Source: Deinococcus yavapaiensis KR-236
GTDB taxonomy: Bacteria; Deinococcota; Deinococci; Deinococcales; Deinococcaceae
DNA length: 64,000 nt
NCBI RefSeq assembly: GCF_003217515.1
Contig: NZ_QJSX01000010.1
Location: 124,001 to 188,000 of the forward strand
Reading direction: 5' to 3'
A program made the position numbers and the translations under genes. The number at the start of each line of letters is the position of its first letter. Position 1 is the first letter of the stretch. The notes under the pieces are model-generated. The model was not told where the DNA came from and made no database searches. It saw only the letters and a list, made by a program, of their open reading frames with translations. Shown in pieces: positions 54,743 through 64,000 of the stretch.

Positions 54743-55339
54743 TCACTCCGACGTCGAGGTTCGCACGAGCGGCAAGTAGACGTCGTCCACGATCTCCACC
54801 AAGACGGCGTCTGGAATCTCGGTGACTCCACGGGTAAGGTACTCGTGGCGAAGGAGCGCGAGCGCCACGCCCGCCACCCGAGGCTTCAGTGCGTCCGGAC
54901 GCACCTCGCCCCGCGCGACGGCGCGTTCCAGCACGGGCAAGAACAGGGCCGCGCTGCCTCCCGCCCCCTGGCCGTGCATCTCCGCGAGAACCTCGGGAGC
55001 GTTCTCGGAGAGCAGACCGCGCAGCACTTCTCCGAGGGGCGACGCCCAGTGGCGGTTCGCGCCGCGCAACACCGCGAGGATGTCCTCACGCAGGTCGCCG
55101 GTGTCGGGCGGGGTGTAATGCTCGACGGCGAGGAGACGGTAGGCGGCGAGGGCGAGGGCGACGCGATGAGGCCAGCGGCGGTACAGGGCGTTCTTGTTGG
55201 TGCCCGCGCGTCGCGCGACCCGGTCCATCGTGAAGTCGGGGTATCCCCGGGCAAGAAGCTCGTCGGCCGCCGCGCGGAGGATGGCACCTTCGAGGGCGGC
55301 ACCACGGCGACGGGTGGTGGGAGGTGGACGGTCGGCCAT
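54743..55339 (-). CDS. TetR-family transcriptional regulator
   Basis: This 198-aa protein has the TetR helix-turn-helix at about 15-62 (GAILRAAADELLARGYPDFTMDRVARRAGTNKNALYRRWP). A helical ligand-binding domain follows, ending EIVDDVYLPLVR. The ATG at 55339 is chosen because the frame upstream overlaps the promoter and reads as noise. It is divergent from the glycosidase-like gene at 55425, and a perfect 8-3-8 palindrome lies between them. It is therefore probably a local repressor of that gene and of itself. Confidence 0.9.
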   Translation of the reverse strand: MADRPPPTTRRRGAALEGAILRAAADELLARGYPDFTMDRVARRAGTNKNALYRRWPHRVALALAAYRLLAVEHYTPPDTGDLREDILAVLRGANRHWASPLGEVLRGLLSENAPEVLAEMHGQGAGGSAALFLPVLERAVARGEVRPDALKPRVAGVALALLRHEYLTRGVTEIPDAVLVEIVDDVYLPLVRTSTSE

Positions 55340-55391
55340 GAGCAGTGAGTTCCACTGTACAGCCGATCGGAAGGCGGCTATACTCCGAAAT

Positions 55392-55410
55392 AAGGTACTA
55401 AGAGTACCTT
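55392..55410. promoter_or_regulatory. Perfect 8-3-8 palindrome, probable TetR operator
   Basis: AAGGTACT and AGTACCTT are separated by AAG, 15 nt before the ATG of the TIM-barrel gene. A forward -10 box TATACT lies at 55379-55384, so the palindrome starts just downstream of it, where a bound repressor would block transcription. Operator identity is inferred from position and symmetry. Confidence 0.72.
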
Positions 55411-55424
55411 GACTCGGAGGGAAA

Positions 55425-56441
55425 ATGCGAGGCAACGGGATCACCTACGACACGGGCTTTTTCAACGGCGTCACCACCACCCACGAGCCCTTCGATCTCG
55501 ACGCCGTTCGACACGACCTGCGTGTCATCCGAGACGACCTGCACTGTACGGCCGTCCGCCTCACCGGCGCCCTTCCCGAGCGCCTCGATCTCGCCGCTCG
55601 GCATGCCGCCGCCCTCGGCCTCGAAGTTTGGTTCTCCCCCTTCACGTACGAACTCGACCAAGACGCGCTGCTCGACCTCCTCCTCGACTGCGCGAACCGC
55701 GCCGAACGCTTGCGCCGGGAGGGGGCGCGTGTCGTCCTCGTGACCGGAGCGGAACTGAGCCTGTTCACGTCGGGTTTTCTACCCGGTGACACCGCCGACG
55801 CCCGTCTGAGCGGACTGCTCGCGCGAGACCCGCGCATTCTCGCGGGCCTGCCCGAACTGCCAAAGCGCATCAACGCCTTCCTGCGCCGCGCCGTGGAGGC
55901 CGTGCGCACGCGCTTCAGCGGCCCGGTCACCTACGCCTCGATCCACTTCGAAGGCGTGGACTGGACCCCTTTCGACTTCGCCGCTTACGACGTGTACCGC
56001 ACCAAGGAGAGCGCCCCGCACTTCCACGCGGGCCTGCGCGCGATGAAGGCGATGGGGAAACCGCTCGCGATCACCGAGTTCGGGTGCGCCACCTTCCATG
56101 GCGCGGCCGACATGGGCGCCCTGGGCGCCGACATCGTGGAGTACGAAGACGGACACGCGGTCCGCCTCAAAGGGGAGTACGCGCGAGACGAAGCGGAGCA
56201 AGCGCGTTGCATCGCAGAACTTGTCGACGCTTTCGAAGAGGCGGGCGTGGACAGCGCGTTTTTGTGCACCTTCGCCTGTTTCTACTTGCCGCACCGCCCG
56301 GCAGGAGGAGTGGACTTCGACTTGGCGAGTCTCGGCGTCGTGAAAGTCCACCCGCCTGCCCCGAACCGGCCGGACCATTCGAGATGGACTCCCAAGGCGA
56401 GCTTCAACGCCCTCGCCGACGCTTACCGAAGCGGCGCCTGA
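55425..56441 (+). CDS. Glycoside-hydrolase-like TIM-barrel protein
   Basis: This 338-aa protein has (beta/alpha)8-type alternation: GITYDTGFF, TAVRLTGALPERLDLAARHA, LEVWFSPFTYE, VVLVTGAELSLF, VTYASIHFEGVDW and PLAITEFGCATF. In clan-A glycosidases the last block carries the nucleophile Glu, and GAELS is at the position of the acid/base. Substrate unknown. Similar proteins have sometimes been labelled abortive infection proteins in databases, which I do not consider informative. GGAGGG before the ATG. Controlled, by inference, by the divergent TetR protein. Confidence 0.7.
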   Translation: MRGNGITYDTGFFNGVTTTHEPFDLDAVRHDLRVIRDDLHCTAVRLTGALPERLDLAARHAAALGLEVWFSPFTYELDQDALLDLLLDCANRAERLRREGARVVLVTGAELSLFTSGFLPGDTADARLSGLLARDPRILAGLPELPKRINAFLRRAVEAVRTRFSGPVTYASIHFEGVDWTPFDFAAYDVYRTKESAPHFHAGLRAMKAMGKPLAITEFGCATFHGAADMGALGADIVEYEDGHAVRLKGEYARDEAEQARCIAELVDAFEEAGVDSAFLCTFACFYLPHRPAGGVDFDLASLGVVKVHPPAPNRPDHSRWTPKASFNALADAYRSGA

Positions 56442-56920
56442 CGGTTCGGCGCCTGCACCGGCCGAGGAGGACCGTACGAGAGAAGCGAGTTCCTCCTGGA
56501 GTGACAACGTGCCGAGACACCACGAAAGCAGGGCGAGGAAGCATGCTGGTGATCGTCGAACAGGGCGTTCCGTCGACGGGGATGATGGTCGAGTTACCGC
56601 GGCAAGACACGAGTAGGTACGCGGAGCCGACGTCTGAATTCTCCGAGAAGCCTTCGGGTGACGAAACTCGGGCCGTGCGATCGGATGCGCCGGAGAGTTC
56701 ACGGGGCTTCCAACCGGTCGTGACGTACTGCTCGACGCGGACCTAACCTGTTCGGACGTTCGTGCGGTACGCGTTCGATTCACGACAGGCGGAATGGGAG
56801 CCGTTGAAGAAGTCGGCGGCCGCGCCGCTTTGGCGCTTTCGCGTTCATTCGAAGGAAAGGGAGAACGCGTCGAGCAGGCGCACCGCGTGATACGCCTGCC
56901 CGTGCTGCTCGCGTGCTCGA
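56442..56920. other. Intergenic region, no gene supported
   Basis: About 480 nt without a convincing frame on either strand. Short frames (for example MLVIVEQGVPSTGMM at 56543) have no start signal or recognisable domain. Confidence 0.35.
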
Positions 56921-56934
56921 ATTGTACAAATGCC

Positions 56935-56969
56935 TTTACATCTGAGCAGTCACTCAGGTAAATTGGGGT
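56935..56969 (+). promoter_or_regulatory. Promoter and SmtB/ArsR-type operator of the metal-efflux operon
   Basis: TTTACA (56935-56940) and TAAATT (56959-56964) are 18 nt apart and the ATPase ATG follows 5 nt later, a leaderless layout. Between and over them, 56938-56961 has the core TCTGAGCAGTCACTCAG. This matches the imperfect inverted repeat recognised by SmtB/ZiaR-type sensors (family form near TGAACA-n-TATTCA). Binding would cover both promoter boxes and block transcription; metal would release it. Confidence 0.72.
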
Positions 56970-59101
<2,132 letters not shown>

Positions 59102-59105
<4 letters not shown>

Positions 59106-59491
59106 CACACGTCACGAACGTCCGGCCCGCCGAAACGCTCGAAGTTTGCGACACCCACTGCACGCACCCCGAGGCGGTCGCTCAAGCACGCGAGGTCGTG
59201 CCGAACGAACGATGCGTCGAGGACGCCTCGGCCCTCCTCAAAGCCGTCGCCGACCCCACGCGGCTGCGCATGCTTTCCGCGCTCGCCGCGACGGAGTTGT
59301 GCGTGCACGACCTGTCACTCGTCGTCGGCATCAGCGAATCCGCGACGAGCCACCAACTTCGCCTGCTCAAGATGCACCGCCTCGTCACGGCCAGGAAAGT
59401 CGGTCGCAGCGTTTACTACCAACTGGCGGATCATCACGTCACCCTGCTGATCGGCAACGCACTCGAGCACGCCCGAGAGCGCGAACGCTGA
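59102..59491 (+). CDS. ArsR/SmtB-family metal-sensing repressor
   Basis: This 129-aa winged-helix repressor contains both metal sites of the family. The alpha3N-type site has Cys67 in ELCVHDL plus Cys16 and Cys20 (CDTHCTH) at the N-terminus. The alpha5 site has Asp110, His112, His123 and Glu126, whose spacing (2, 11, 3) equals that of SmtB. The recognition helix is ISESATSHQLRLLK. It should repress the ATPase operon through the operator at 56938-56961 and release it on Zn2+ or Cd2+/Pb2+. AAAGGAA before the ATG; starts within the ATPase stop. Confidence 0.93.
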
Positions 59492-59556
59492 TGGATTACG
59501 GCACGCCAAAGACGCGGAGTCGAAGCATGGCTTTGAAGGCACCCCGGAGGTTCATG

Positions 59557-60438
59557 ATGCGTCGTCTCCTGCTCGTCGCGCTTGTGCTGACGCCGTTCTC
59601 GGCGTCCGCGGCGACCGCCCCACTGTCTCTCAACGGCGTCATCTCCGACTGGGACGGAGAGCGGAACCTGCTCGCCCTGCTCGAAGTCGACACGCCCTTC
59701 GGGCCGTACAACCTGACGAGCGGCTCCCTCGTCGACGCGAACGGTCGCTTCCAAGTGACGCTCGACGAGGACGTCACGCACTTTCTGCTGCCCGCCAAAG
59801 AAGCGTTGCGCGTGGCAGGCGCGGAATCGACGTGCCGTGACGAAGTGCGTCTCACGCCTCCGAGCGCTCGCGCGCAGCAGTTCAACGTGGCCTTGCACGA
59901 GGCAAAAACGCACCTCGGTCGAATCGAACAGCTTTCATCGAACGTCCTGCCGCCCCGCGTCGGGGACGTGAACGCGCGACTCGTGTACGCGGATCGAGCG
60001 GCGAAGCTCACCGGTCAGGTCGTGTGCCCGTCGGGTCGAGTCGAGAAGTGGAACGTGAACCTAGACGCCGGTTGGAACTGGGTGCGCTCTCGCGCGACGG
60101 GCTTGGTGGGTGGCTTGCCGAACTTCGACGTGAGCAGCGCCGCCCTGCCCGCCACGATACGGTGGTTTCGGTACGGCGAGGTGGGCGCCCTCGACCTCAC
60201 GTTCGGAGAGGGCAACCGCGTGACGCGGCTCGGGGAGAACGCGCGTCGTGCGGGCGTGCGACTCGGGGACAAGATCGTGAAGGTCGGCGCGTTGTACATC
60301 GATGAAGTCGTGGTGGACGCCTCGGGCATCCTCGCGCCGGGCGCGCCGGGCGAACGGGTGACGTTGCTCGTGGAGCGTCAGGGAACGCGCCTGTCCATCT
60401 TCGTGCCGCGGGATCGTGTGCGCATTCCTTGGATGTGA
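59557..60438 (+). CDS. Secreted PDZ-domain protein
   Basis: This 293-aa protein has a signal peptide (RRLLLVALVLTPFSASA). A beta-rich N-terminal region follows, with one Cys in ESTCRDEVR and another in GQVVCPSGR. A C-terminal PDZ-like domain comes last: LGENARRAGVRLGDKIVKVGALYIDE...GAPGERVTLLVERQG. No protease residues are seen, so it probably binds peptides or partners in the envelope. GGAGG lies 6 nt before the ATG at 59557; an ATG three nt earlier is also possible. It follows the metal operon by 65 nt and may be read through from it. Confidence 0.78.
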   Translation: MRRLLLVALVLTPFSASAATAPLSLNGVISDWDGERNLLALLEVDTPFGPYNLTSGSLVDANGRFQVTLDEDVTHFLLPAKEALRVAGAESTCRDEVRLTPPSARAQQFNVALHEAKTHLGRIEQLSSNVLPPRVGDVNARLVYADRAAKLTGQVVCPSGRVEKWNVNLDAGWNWVRSRATGLVGGLPNFDVSSAALPATIRWFRYGEVGALDLTFGEGNRVTRLGENARRAGVRLGDKIVKVGALYIDEVVVDASGILAPGAPGERVTLLVERQGTRLSIFVPRDRVRIPWM

Positions 60439-60989
60439 ATGCAAGCGACGTTCGAACGTCCGGCCATTCGCTTCTCGTCGCTGGCACTCAAACTTCAGCA
60501 CGGCGTCGCCTTATTGTTGGTTCACAGGTATAGACGCGGACGGATGATCCGCGCATAAATGGTTCGTGGGGATGAGGGATTCGACTTGTTGCCCGACCTA
60601 TCCGGAAAGCGCCGCGCCAGGCGGGTCGAGGCGCGGTTCGTTCGACCGGTCGCCCACTTCATTCGTGCACGAAGGCTCGCCTGACAGCACTCCTACGCCT
60701 CGAGAAGCGGCGGGCCATCGACCACCAAAACGACGAGTTCCGGTGCCGACCGCCTCCCAGGAGCACGCCGAAGGTCATACCGTCGATCGCGCGGCCCTCC
60801 TCTTCGTCTCCTCCACCGCGTGCATCACGACTCTCTCGAGGGGGCGCGGCACGACTTGAAGTTCACCTGAGCCGCTCTGCCCTCGGCCATACGAGTTGCA
60901 CTGTCGGCACGCACTGCCCCTGGATGGAGGGCCCTCGTTCAGTATGTTGCTGTTCGCTTCCTCGTCTTGCCGTGTTCCGGAGGTCATTC
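60439..60989. other. Intergenic region, no gene supported
   Basis: About 550 nt without a convincing frame. The last 40 nt are less GC-rich and end with GGAGG before the synthetase ATG. A minus-strand piece reading LERVVMHAVEETKRRAA is helix-like but has no start and stops at once. Confidence 0.35.
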
Positions 60990-62906
60990 ATGGAGAAATC
61001 GCTGCTCGAGCAACCCCTGGCCCTGCCGACCCTTCCTCTCCGTGCGACCGCGCCGGTCTCCGATGAGGAAGCCGCCCGCCTGCTGGCCCTCGACCCGAGT
61101 GCGTACTGGTTGGAAATGGCACGGGAACTGACCTGGGTGACGCCTCCGACCGTGGCCGTAGAGGGCATCCTGGGTGACTTTCGGTACTATCCGGGCGCGA
61201 CCGGGAACGTCAGCGTGAACTGCCTGGACCGACATCCGCCCGAGCGCACCGCCCTGCTGTACGAGCGCGAAGACAGCCTGCGCGAAACGTGGACGTACGG
61301 TCAACTCACCGACGCGACCGCGCGGTTCGCGGCGGCCCTGCAGGAACTCGGCGTCGCGAAGGGCGACCGAGTCGCGATCTACCTCGGGAACGTCCCGGAA
61401 GCGTTTATCGCGATTCACGCCTGTTACCGCCTCGGCGCGATCTACTCGGTGATCTTCGCCGGCTTCAGCGCGTCCGCCGTGCGCGACCGCCTCGTGGACG
61501 CCCAGCCCAAGGTGGTGGTCTGCACCGACGCCACCGTGCGCCGCGGCAAGACCGTGCCTCTCAAAGCCACGCTGGACGAAGCGATGCTGGGCCTGGACGT
61601 CGCGCATGTCATCGTGGCGCGGCGAGTGGACCGAGCGTACGAATTGCGCGAAGGCGAGCATGATTTCCACACGCTGCTTGACCGAACAACCCGCCGCGCC
61701 CCTCCCGTGGACTTGGAGGCGAACGAGCCGGGGTTCATCATCTACACCTCGGGCACGACCTCCAAACCCAAAGGGCTGGTGCACGCGGGCCTGGGATTCC
61801 TCGCGGGCGCGTACGCCAACGTGAAGTGGTCGCTGAACTTGCGAAGTGACGACGTGTACTGGTGCACGGCCGACGTGGGCTGGCTGACCTTTCCGATCTT
61901 CGCGTTGGTCGGCGGTTTGGCGCACGGCGCCACCCACGTGATCTACGAGGGCGGCATCGACACGCCCACGCCCGCCAGGCCGTACGAAGTGATCGAAGGG
62001 TACGGCGTGACGAAAGTCTTCACCGCGCCGACGGCGCTGCGGATGCTGCGCCGCGCCGGGGACGCGCCCCTGGCGGGCCATGACCTCAGCGGCCTCACCC
62101 TCATCAGCTTGGTCGGCGAGCCGCTCGATCCGGAAACGTGGCACTGGACGCAGGGGAAGCTCGGTGCGGGCCGCGTGTTCGTCAACAACACCTACGGGCA
62201 GACGGAAACCGGGACGGCGTGGGCGAGCAGTATGGTCGGCGTCACGGGAACTCGGCCCGGCAGTTGCGGTCAGCCTCTGCCTGGCTACCGCGCGCGGGTG
62301 GTGCGCGACGACGGAAGTGAAGCGCGCCCTGGCGAGTTGGGCGCCTTGACGCTCACCGAGCCCTTCCCCTGCCTGGCGCGCACCGTGTGGGGCGACCACG
62401 AGCGGTACGTGCAGACGTACCTTTCGGACTTTCCCGGCAGTTACGCCGCGAGCGACGCGGCCCTGGTGGATCAGGATGGTCTGCTGTGGGTCACGGGCCG
62501 CCTCGACGACGTGATGAACGTCGCTGGGCACCGCATCGGCACCATGGAGATGGAAGCGGCCCTGATCACCCATCCCGCCGTGAGCGAGGCGGCCGTGGTG
62601 GCTCAGCCCGACGAGCTGAAAGGCTCGGTGCCCGTGGCGTTCGTGGTGCCGCGCGGAGACGTCGAGCTTGGTTCCGCGCTGGAAGCGGAACTGGGCGACG
62701 CGATTGTGCGTGGCGTCGGTCCCATCGCTCGCCCCGCCCGAGTGATCGTGACACCCACCGTGCCGCGCACGCGCAGCGGCAAGATCATGCGCCGGTTGCT
62801 GCGTGATTTGCTCGTCCTGGGTGAAGTGAGGGGGGACCTCACCAGCTTGGAGAATCCCGACGCGATCGACGTGGTACGGTCACGAATCTCGGGAGGTGAC
62901 GCGTGA
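60990..62906 (+). CDS. Acetyl-CoA synthetase-like (AMP-forming) acyl-CoA ligase
   Basis: This 638-aa ANL-superfamily enzyme has an ACS-type N-terminal cap (YWLEMARELTWVTP ... WRYYPGATGNVSVNCLDRH-like). The A3 loop is YTSGTTSKPKGLVH, A5 is NNTYGQTETGT, the hinge region GRLDDVMNVAGHRIGTMEME, and the C-terminal catalytic Lys is in RTRSGKIMRRLLR. It activates a short-chain carboxylate with ATP and CoA. Acetate is the default guess. The A5 motif differs from the canonical YWQTETG, so propionate or a branched acid is possible. GGAGG six nt before 60990. It overlaps the next gene by 4 nt. Confidence 0.88.
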   Translation: MEKSLLEQPLALPTLPLRATAPVSDEEAARLLALDPSAYWLEMARELTWVTPPTVAVEGILGDFRYYPGATGNVSVNCLDRHPPERTALLYEREDSLRETWTYGQLTDATARFAAALQELGVAKGDRVAIYLGNVPEAFIAIHACYRLGAIYSVIFAGFSASAVRDRLVDAQPKVVVCTDATVRRGKTVPLKATLDEAMLGLDVAHVIVARRVDRAYELREGEHDFHTLLDRTTRRAPPVDLEANEPGFIIYTSGTTSKPKGLVHAGLGFLAGAYANVKWSLNLRSDDVYWCTADVGWLTFPIFALVGGLAHGATHVIYEGGIDTPTPARPYEVIEGYGVTKVFTAPTALRMLRRAGDAPLAGHDLSGLTLISLVGEPLDPETWHWTQGKLGAGRVFVNNTYGQTETGTAWASSMVGVTGTRPGSCGQPLPGYRARVVRDDGSEARPGELGALTLTEPFPCLARTVWGDHERYVQTYLSDFPGSYAASDAALVDQDGLLWVTGRLDDVMNVAGHRIGTMEMEAALITHPAVSEAAVVAQPDELKGSVPVAFVVPRGDVELGSALEAELGDAIVRGVGPIARPARVIVTPTVPRTRSGKIMRRLLRDLLVLGEVRGDLTSLENPDAIDVVRSRISGGDA

Positions 62907-63505
62907 AGCGCCTCTCTTACCTGGCCGTTCCCACCGAAGCGGACGTGACGCCGGAAATCGCCGCGTTGTGGCGCAAGGCGCAAGCGAACTTGGGGTTCAC
63001 CCCGAACGTGTTTCGCGCGCAGGCGCTGAACGCCGCGCAGTTCTGGGCGTGGTGGAAGTACTACGACCTGCTGATGAACAAGGAAGGGTGGCTGCCGCCG
63101 TTGGAGCGCGAAATGGTCGCGACGGTGGTGAGCAGCTTGAATCGCTGCGTGTACTGCCTCGTGTCGCACGCGTCGGCCGTCCGCGTCCTGAGCGGCGACG
63201 CGAAGCTCGCGGATACGCTTGCCATCGATTACCGTCAGGCGGACCTCACGCTTCGGCAGCGCGCCATGCTGGATTTCGCCGCGGCCCTTACCCTCCACCC
63301 GGACGGGAGGAGCCCGGCAGACCTCGAGGCGTTGCGCGCGGTAGGCTTGGACGACCATGCCATTCTGGAACTCACGCAAGTGGTGGCGATGTTCAACGCC
63401 ACCAACCGCATCAGCAGCGCGCTGGGCTTCGTGCCGAACGAGGAGTATTTTCAGCTCGGTCGTGACGCGCAGAAGGTGGAAGTGGCAGAAGAACCGCGCG
63501 AGTAA
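62903..63505 (+). CDS. AhpD-like peroxidase-related protein
   Basis: This 200-aa all-helical protein of the carboxymuconolactone decarboxylase/AhpD family has the redox motif RCVYCLVSHA with Cys82, Cys85 and His89. EREMVATVVSS just before it supplies the conserved Glu. AhpD-type proteins reduce peroxides or act as thiol-disulfide adaptors. The length and the NVFRAQALN segment fit the uncharacterised peroxidase-related group. The GTG at 62903 overlaps the synthetase stop (GTGA), so the two are translated together. A functional link to CoA-ester metabolism is inferred only from this. Confidence 0.88.
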   Translation: MKRLSYLAVPTEADVTPEIAALWRKAQANLGFTPNVFRAQALNAAQFWAWWKYYDLLMNKEGWLPPLEREMVATVVSSLNRCVYCLVSHASAVRVLSGDAKLADTLAIDYRQADLTLRQRAMLDFAAALTLHPDGRSPADLEALRAVGLDDHAILELTQVVAMFNATNRISSALGFVPNEEYFQLGRDAQKVEVAEEPRE

Positions 63506-63512
63506 TCATTGG

Positions 63513-63530
63513 GAGGGACGACCGTCCCTC
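63513..63530. terminator. Short hairpin after the AhpD-like gene
   Basis: GAGGGAC and GTCCCTC flank GACC, 7 nt after the stop. Only 7 bp and no T tract follow, so this is weak support for a terminator. Confidence 0.35.
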
Positions 63531-63970
63531 GAGCGGAGCCCACGGCACCTCGGCATTCCCGTCGACCGAACCGTTCGTAGTTCCGAGAATCACGCGGCCG
63601 ACGCCGAGGACCGCGGAGACGTCGGGCTCAAGGTGCGGCGGGGCGGTACTCGACGCTGGTAGATCAAGCTTCGGGGCGCAAGAGCAAGCTCGGCGACGCG
63701 ATGCTGGAGTTGTCGCGTACGTCCCGGCAGCCTTCGCGCGTGCCGGTGGACTTGCAGCACACGCCGGTGCCCCTGCTGGCCCTGGCAGGATTGCGCAAAG
63801 GTGGGGTGAACGTCCGCTCGGCCGTGAACTCCATGGCGGGCGGGTCGCGTGAGTGAATAGCGCGACACCCGGCACTTTTGACGAACACGCTCATGGCGTT
63901 TCGAGTGGGGTCAAGCGCACCGGACGGATCGAATTGGCTTTGAGAAGCGCAAGAGCCATCACCAAGGCAA
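63531..63970. other. Region with a possible decayed coding fragment
   Basis: On the plus strand one frame reads STLVDQASGRKSKLGDAMLE and on to RKGGVNVRSAVNSMAGG before a stop at 63856. It looks protein-like for about 65 codons but has no start signal and joins another frame upstream only through a shift. I cannot name a family. The remainder shows nothing. Confidence 0.25.
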
Positions 63971-64000
63971 AGGGGACGGCGGACTAATTCGCCGTCCCCT
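63971..64000. terminator. 11-bp perfect hairpin at window end
   Basis: AGGGGACGGCG pairs exactly with CGCCGTCCCCT across an 8-nt loop (GACTAATT), ending at the last base of the window. It is probably a terminator for a gene that lies partly or wholly beyond 64000 on the minus strand, or a bidirectional one. Confidence 0.5.

Overview
The window is high-GC bacterial chromosome, probably from Deinococcus or a close relative. The evidence is a compact hutUGIH histidine-degradation operon, a Met-rich Ffh, many secreted lipoproteins, and a very frequent promoter layout in which a TAnnnT -10 box sits only 5-7 nt before an ATG or GTG. That layout implies leaderless mRNAs, which are known to be abundant in Deinococcus. 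The genus call rests on gene content and style, not on a marker-gene comparison.

Layout. 1-10.1 kb is housekeeping: the tail of a metallophosphoesterase, a small unknown gene, an IclR regulator divergent from hutU-hutG-hutI-hutH (each junction overlaps by 4 nt), a MOSC protein, ffh and an aldo/keto reductase. 10.1-23.7 kb is a mosaic of single genes: a dead LuxR/ATPase regulator and an intact relative, an OpgC-like acyltransferase, an erythromycin-esterase-like protein, a GNAT acetyltransferase, two alpha/beta hydrolases, a chloramphenicol-phosphotransferase-like kinase and an Rcp1-like response regulator. 23.8-28 kb holds a kelch-repeat lipoprotein. A 45-aa peptide with a complete lasso-leader motif is coupled to it by a 4-nt overlap. 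An MFS transporter and an IS3 transposase scrap follow. 28.1-33.7 kb carries two tandem SARP/BTAD-type ATPase regulators and a secreted carboxypeptidase-regulatory-like protein. 33.8-41 kb has a three-gene overlapping envelope operon, exonuclease III, a low-GC P-loop kinase and two Ig-repeat lipoproteins.

41-53.5 kb starts with a 978-aa GAF/PAS histidine kinase. It continues with a decayed CPBP protein, a homocysteine S-methyltransferase, a frameshifted TolB-like pseudogene, several secreted proteins of unknown function, and a fused XRE-ATPase-TPR regulator. 53.6-64 kb includes a GH43 enzyme, a TetR regulator divergent from a glycosidase-like TIM-barrel gene with a perfect operator between them, a Zn/Cd P-type ATPase co-transcribed with its SmtB/ArsR sensor behind a recognisable operator, a secreted PDZ protein, and an acyl-CoA synthetase overlapping an AhpD-like gene.

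Best leads: the lasso-leader-like peptide coupled to the kelch lipoprotein (25.8-26.0 kb); the 10-3-10 palindrome in the iclR-hut intergenic region; the SmtB-type autoregulatory circuit at 56.9-59.5 kb; the palindromic TetR operator at 55.4 kb; and the cluster of large signal-transduction ATPases, one plainly decayed. No tRNA, rRNA, CRISPR array, intact insertion sequence or prophage was found.
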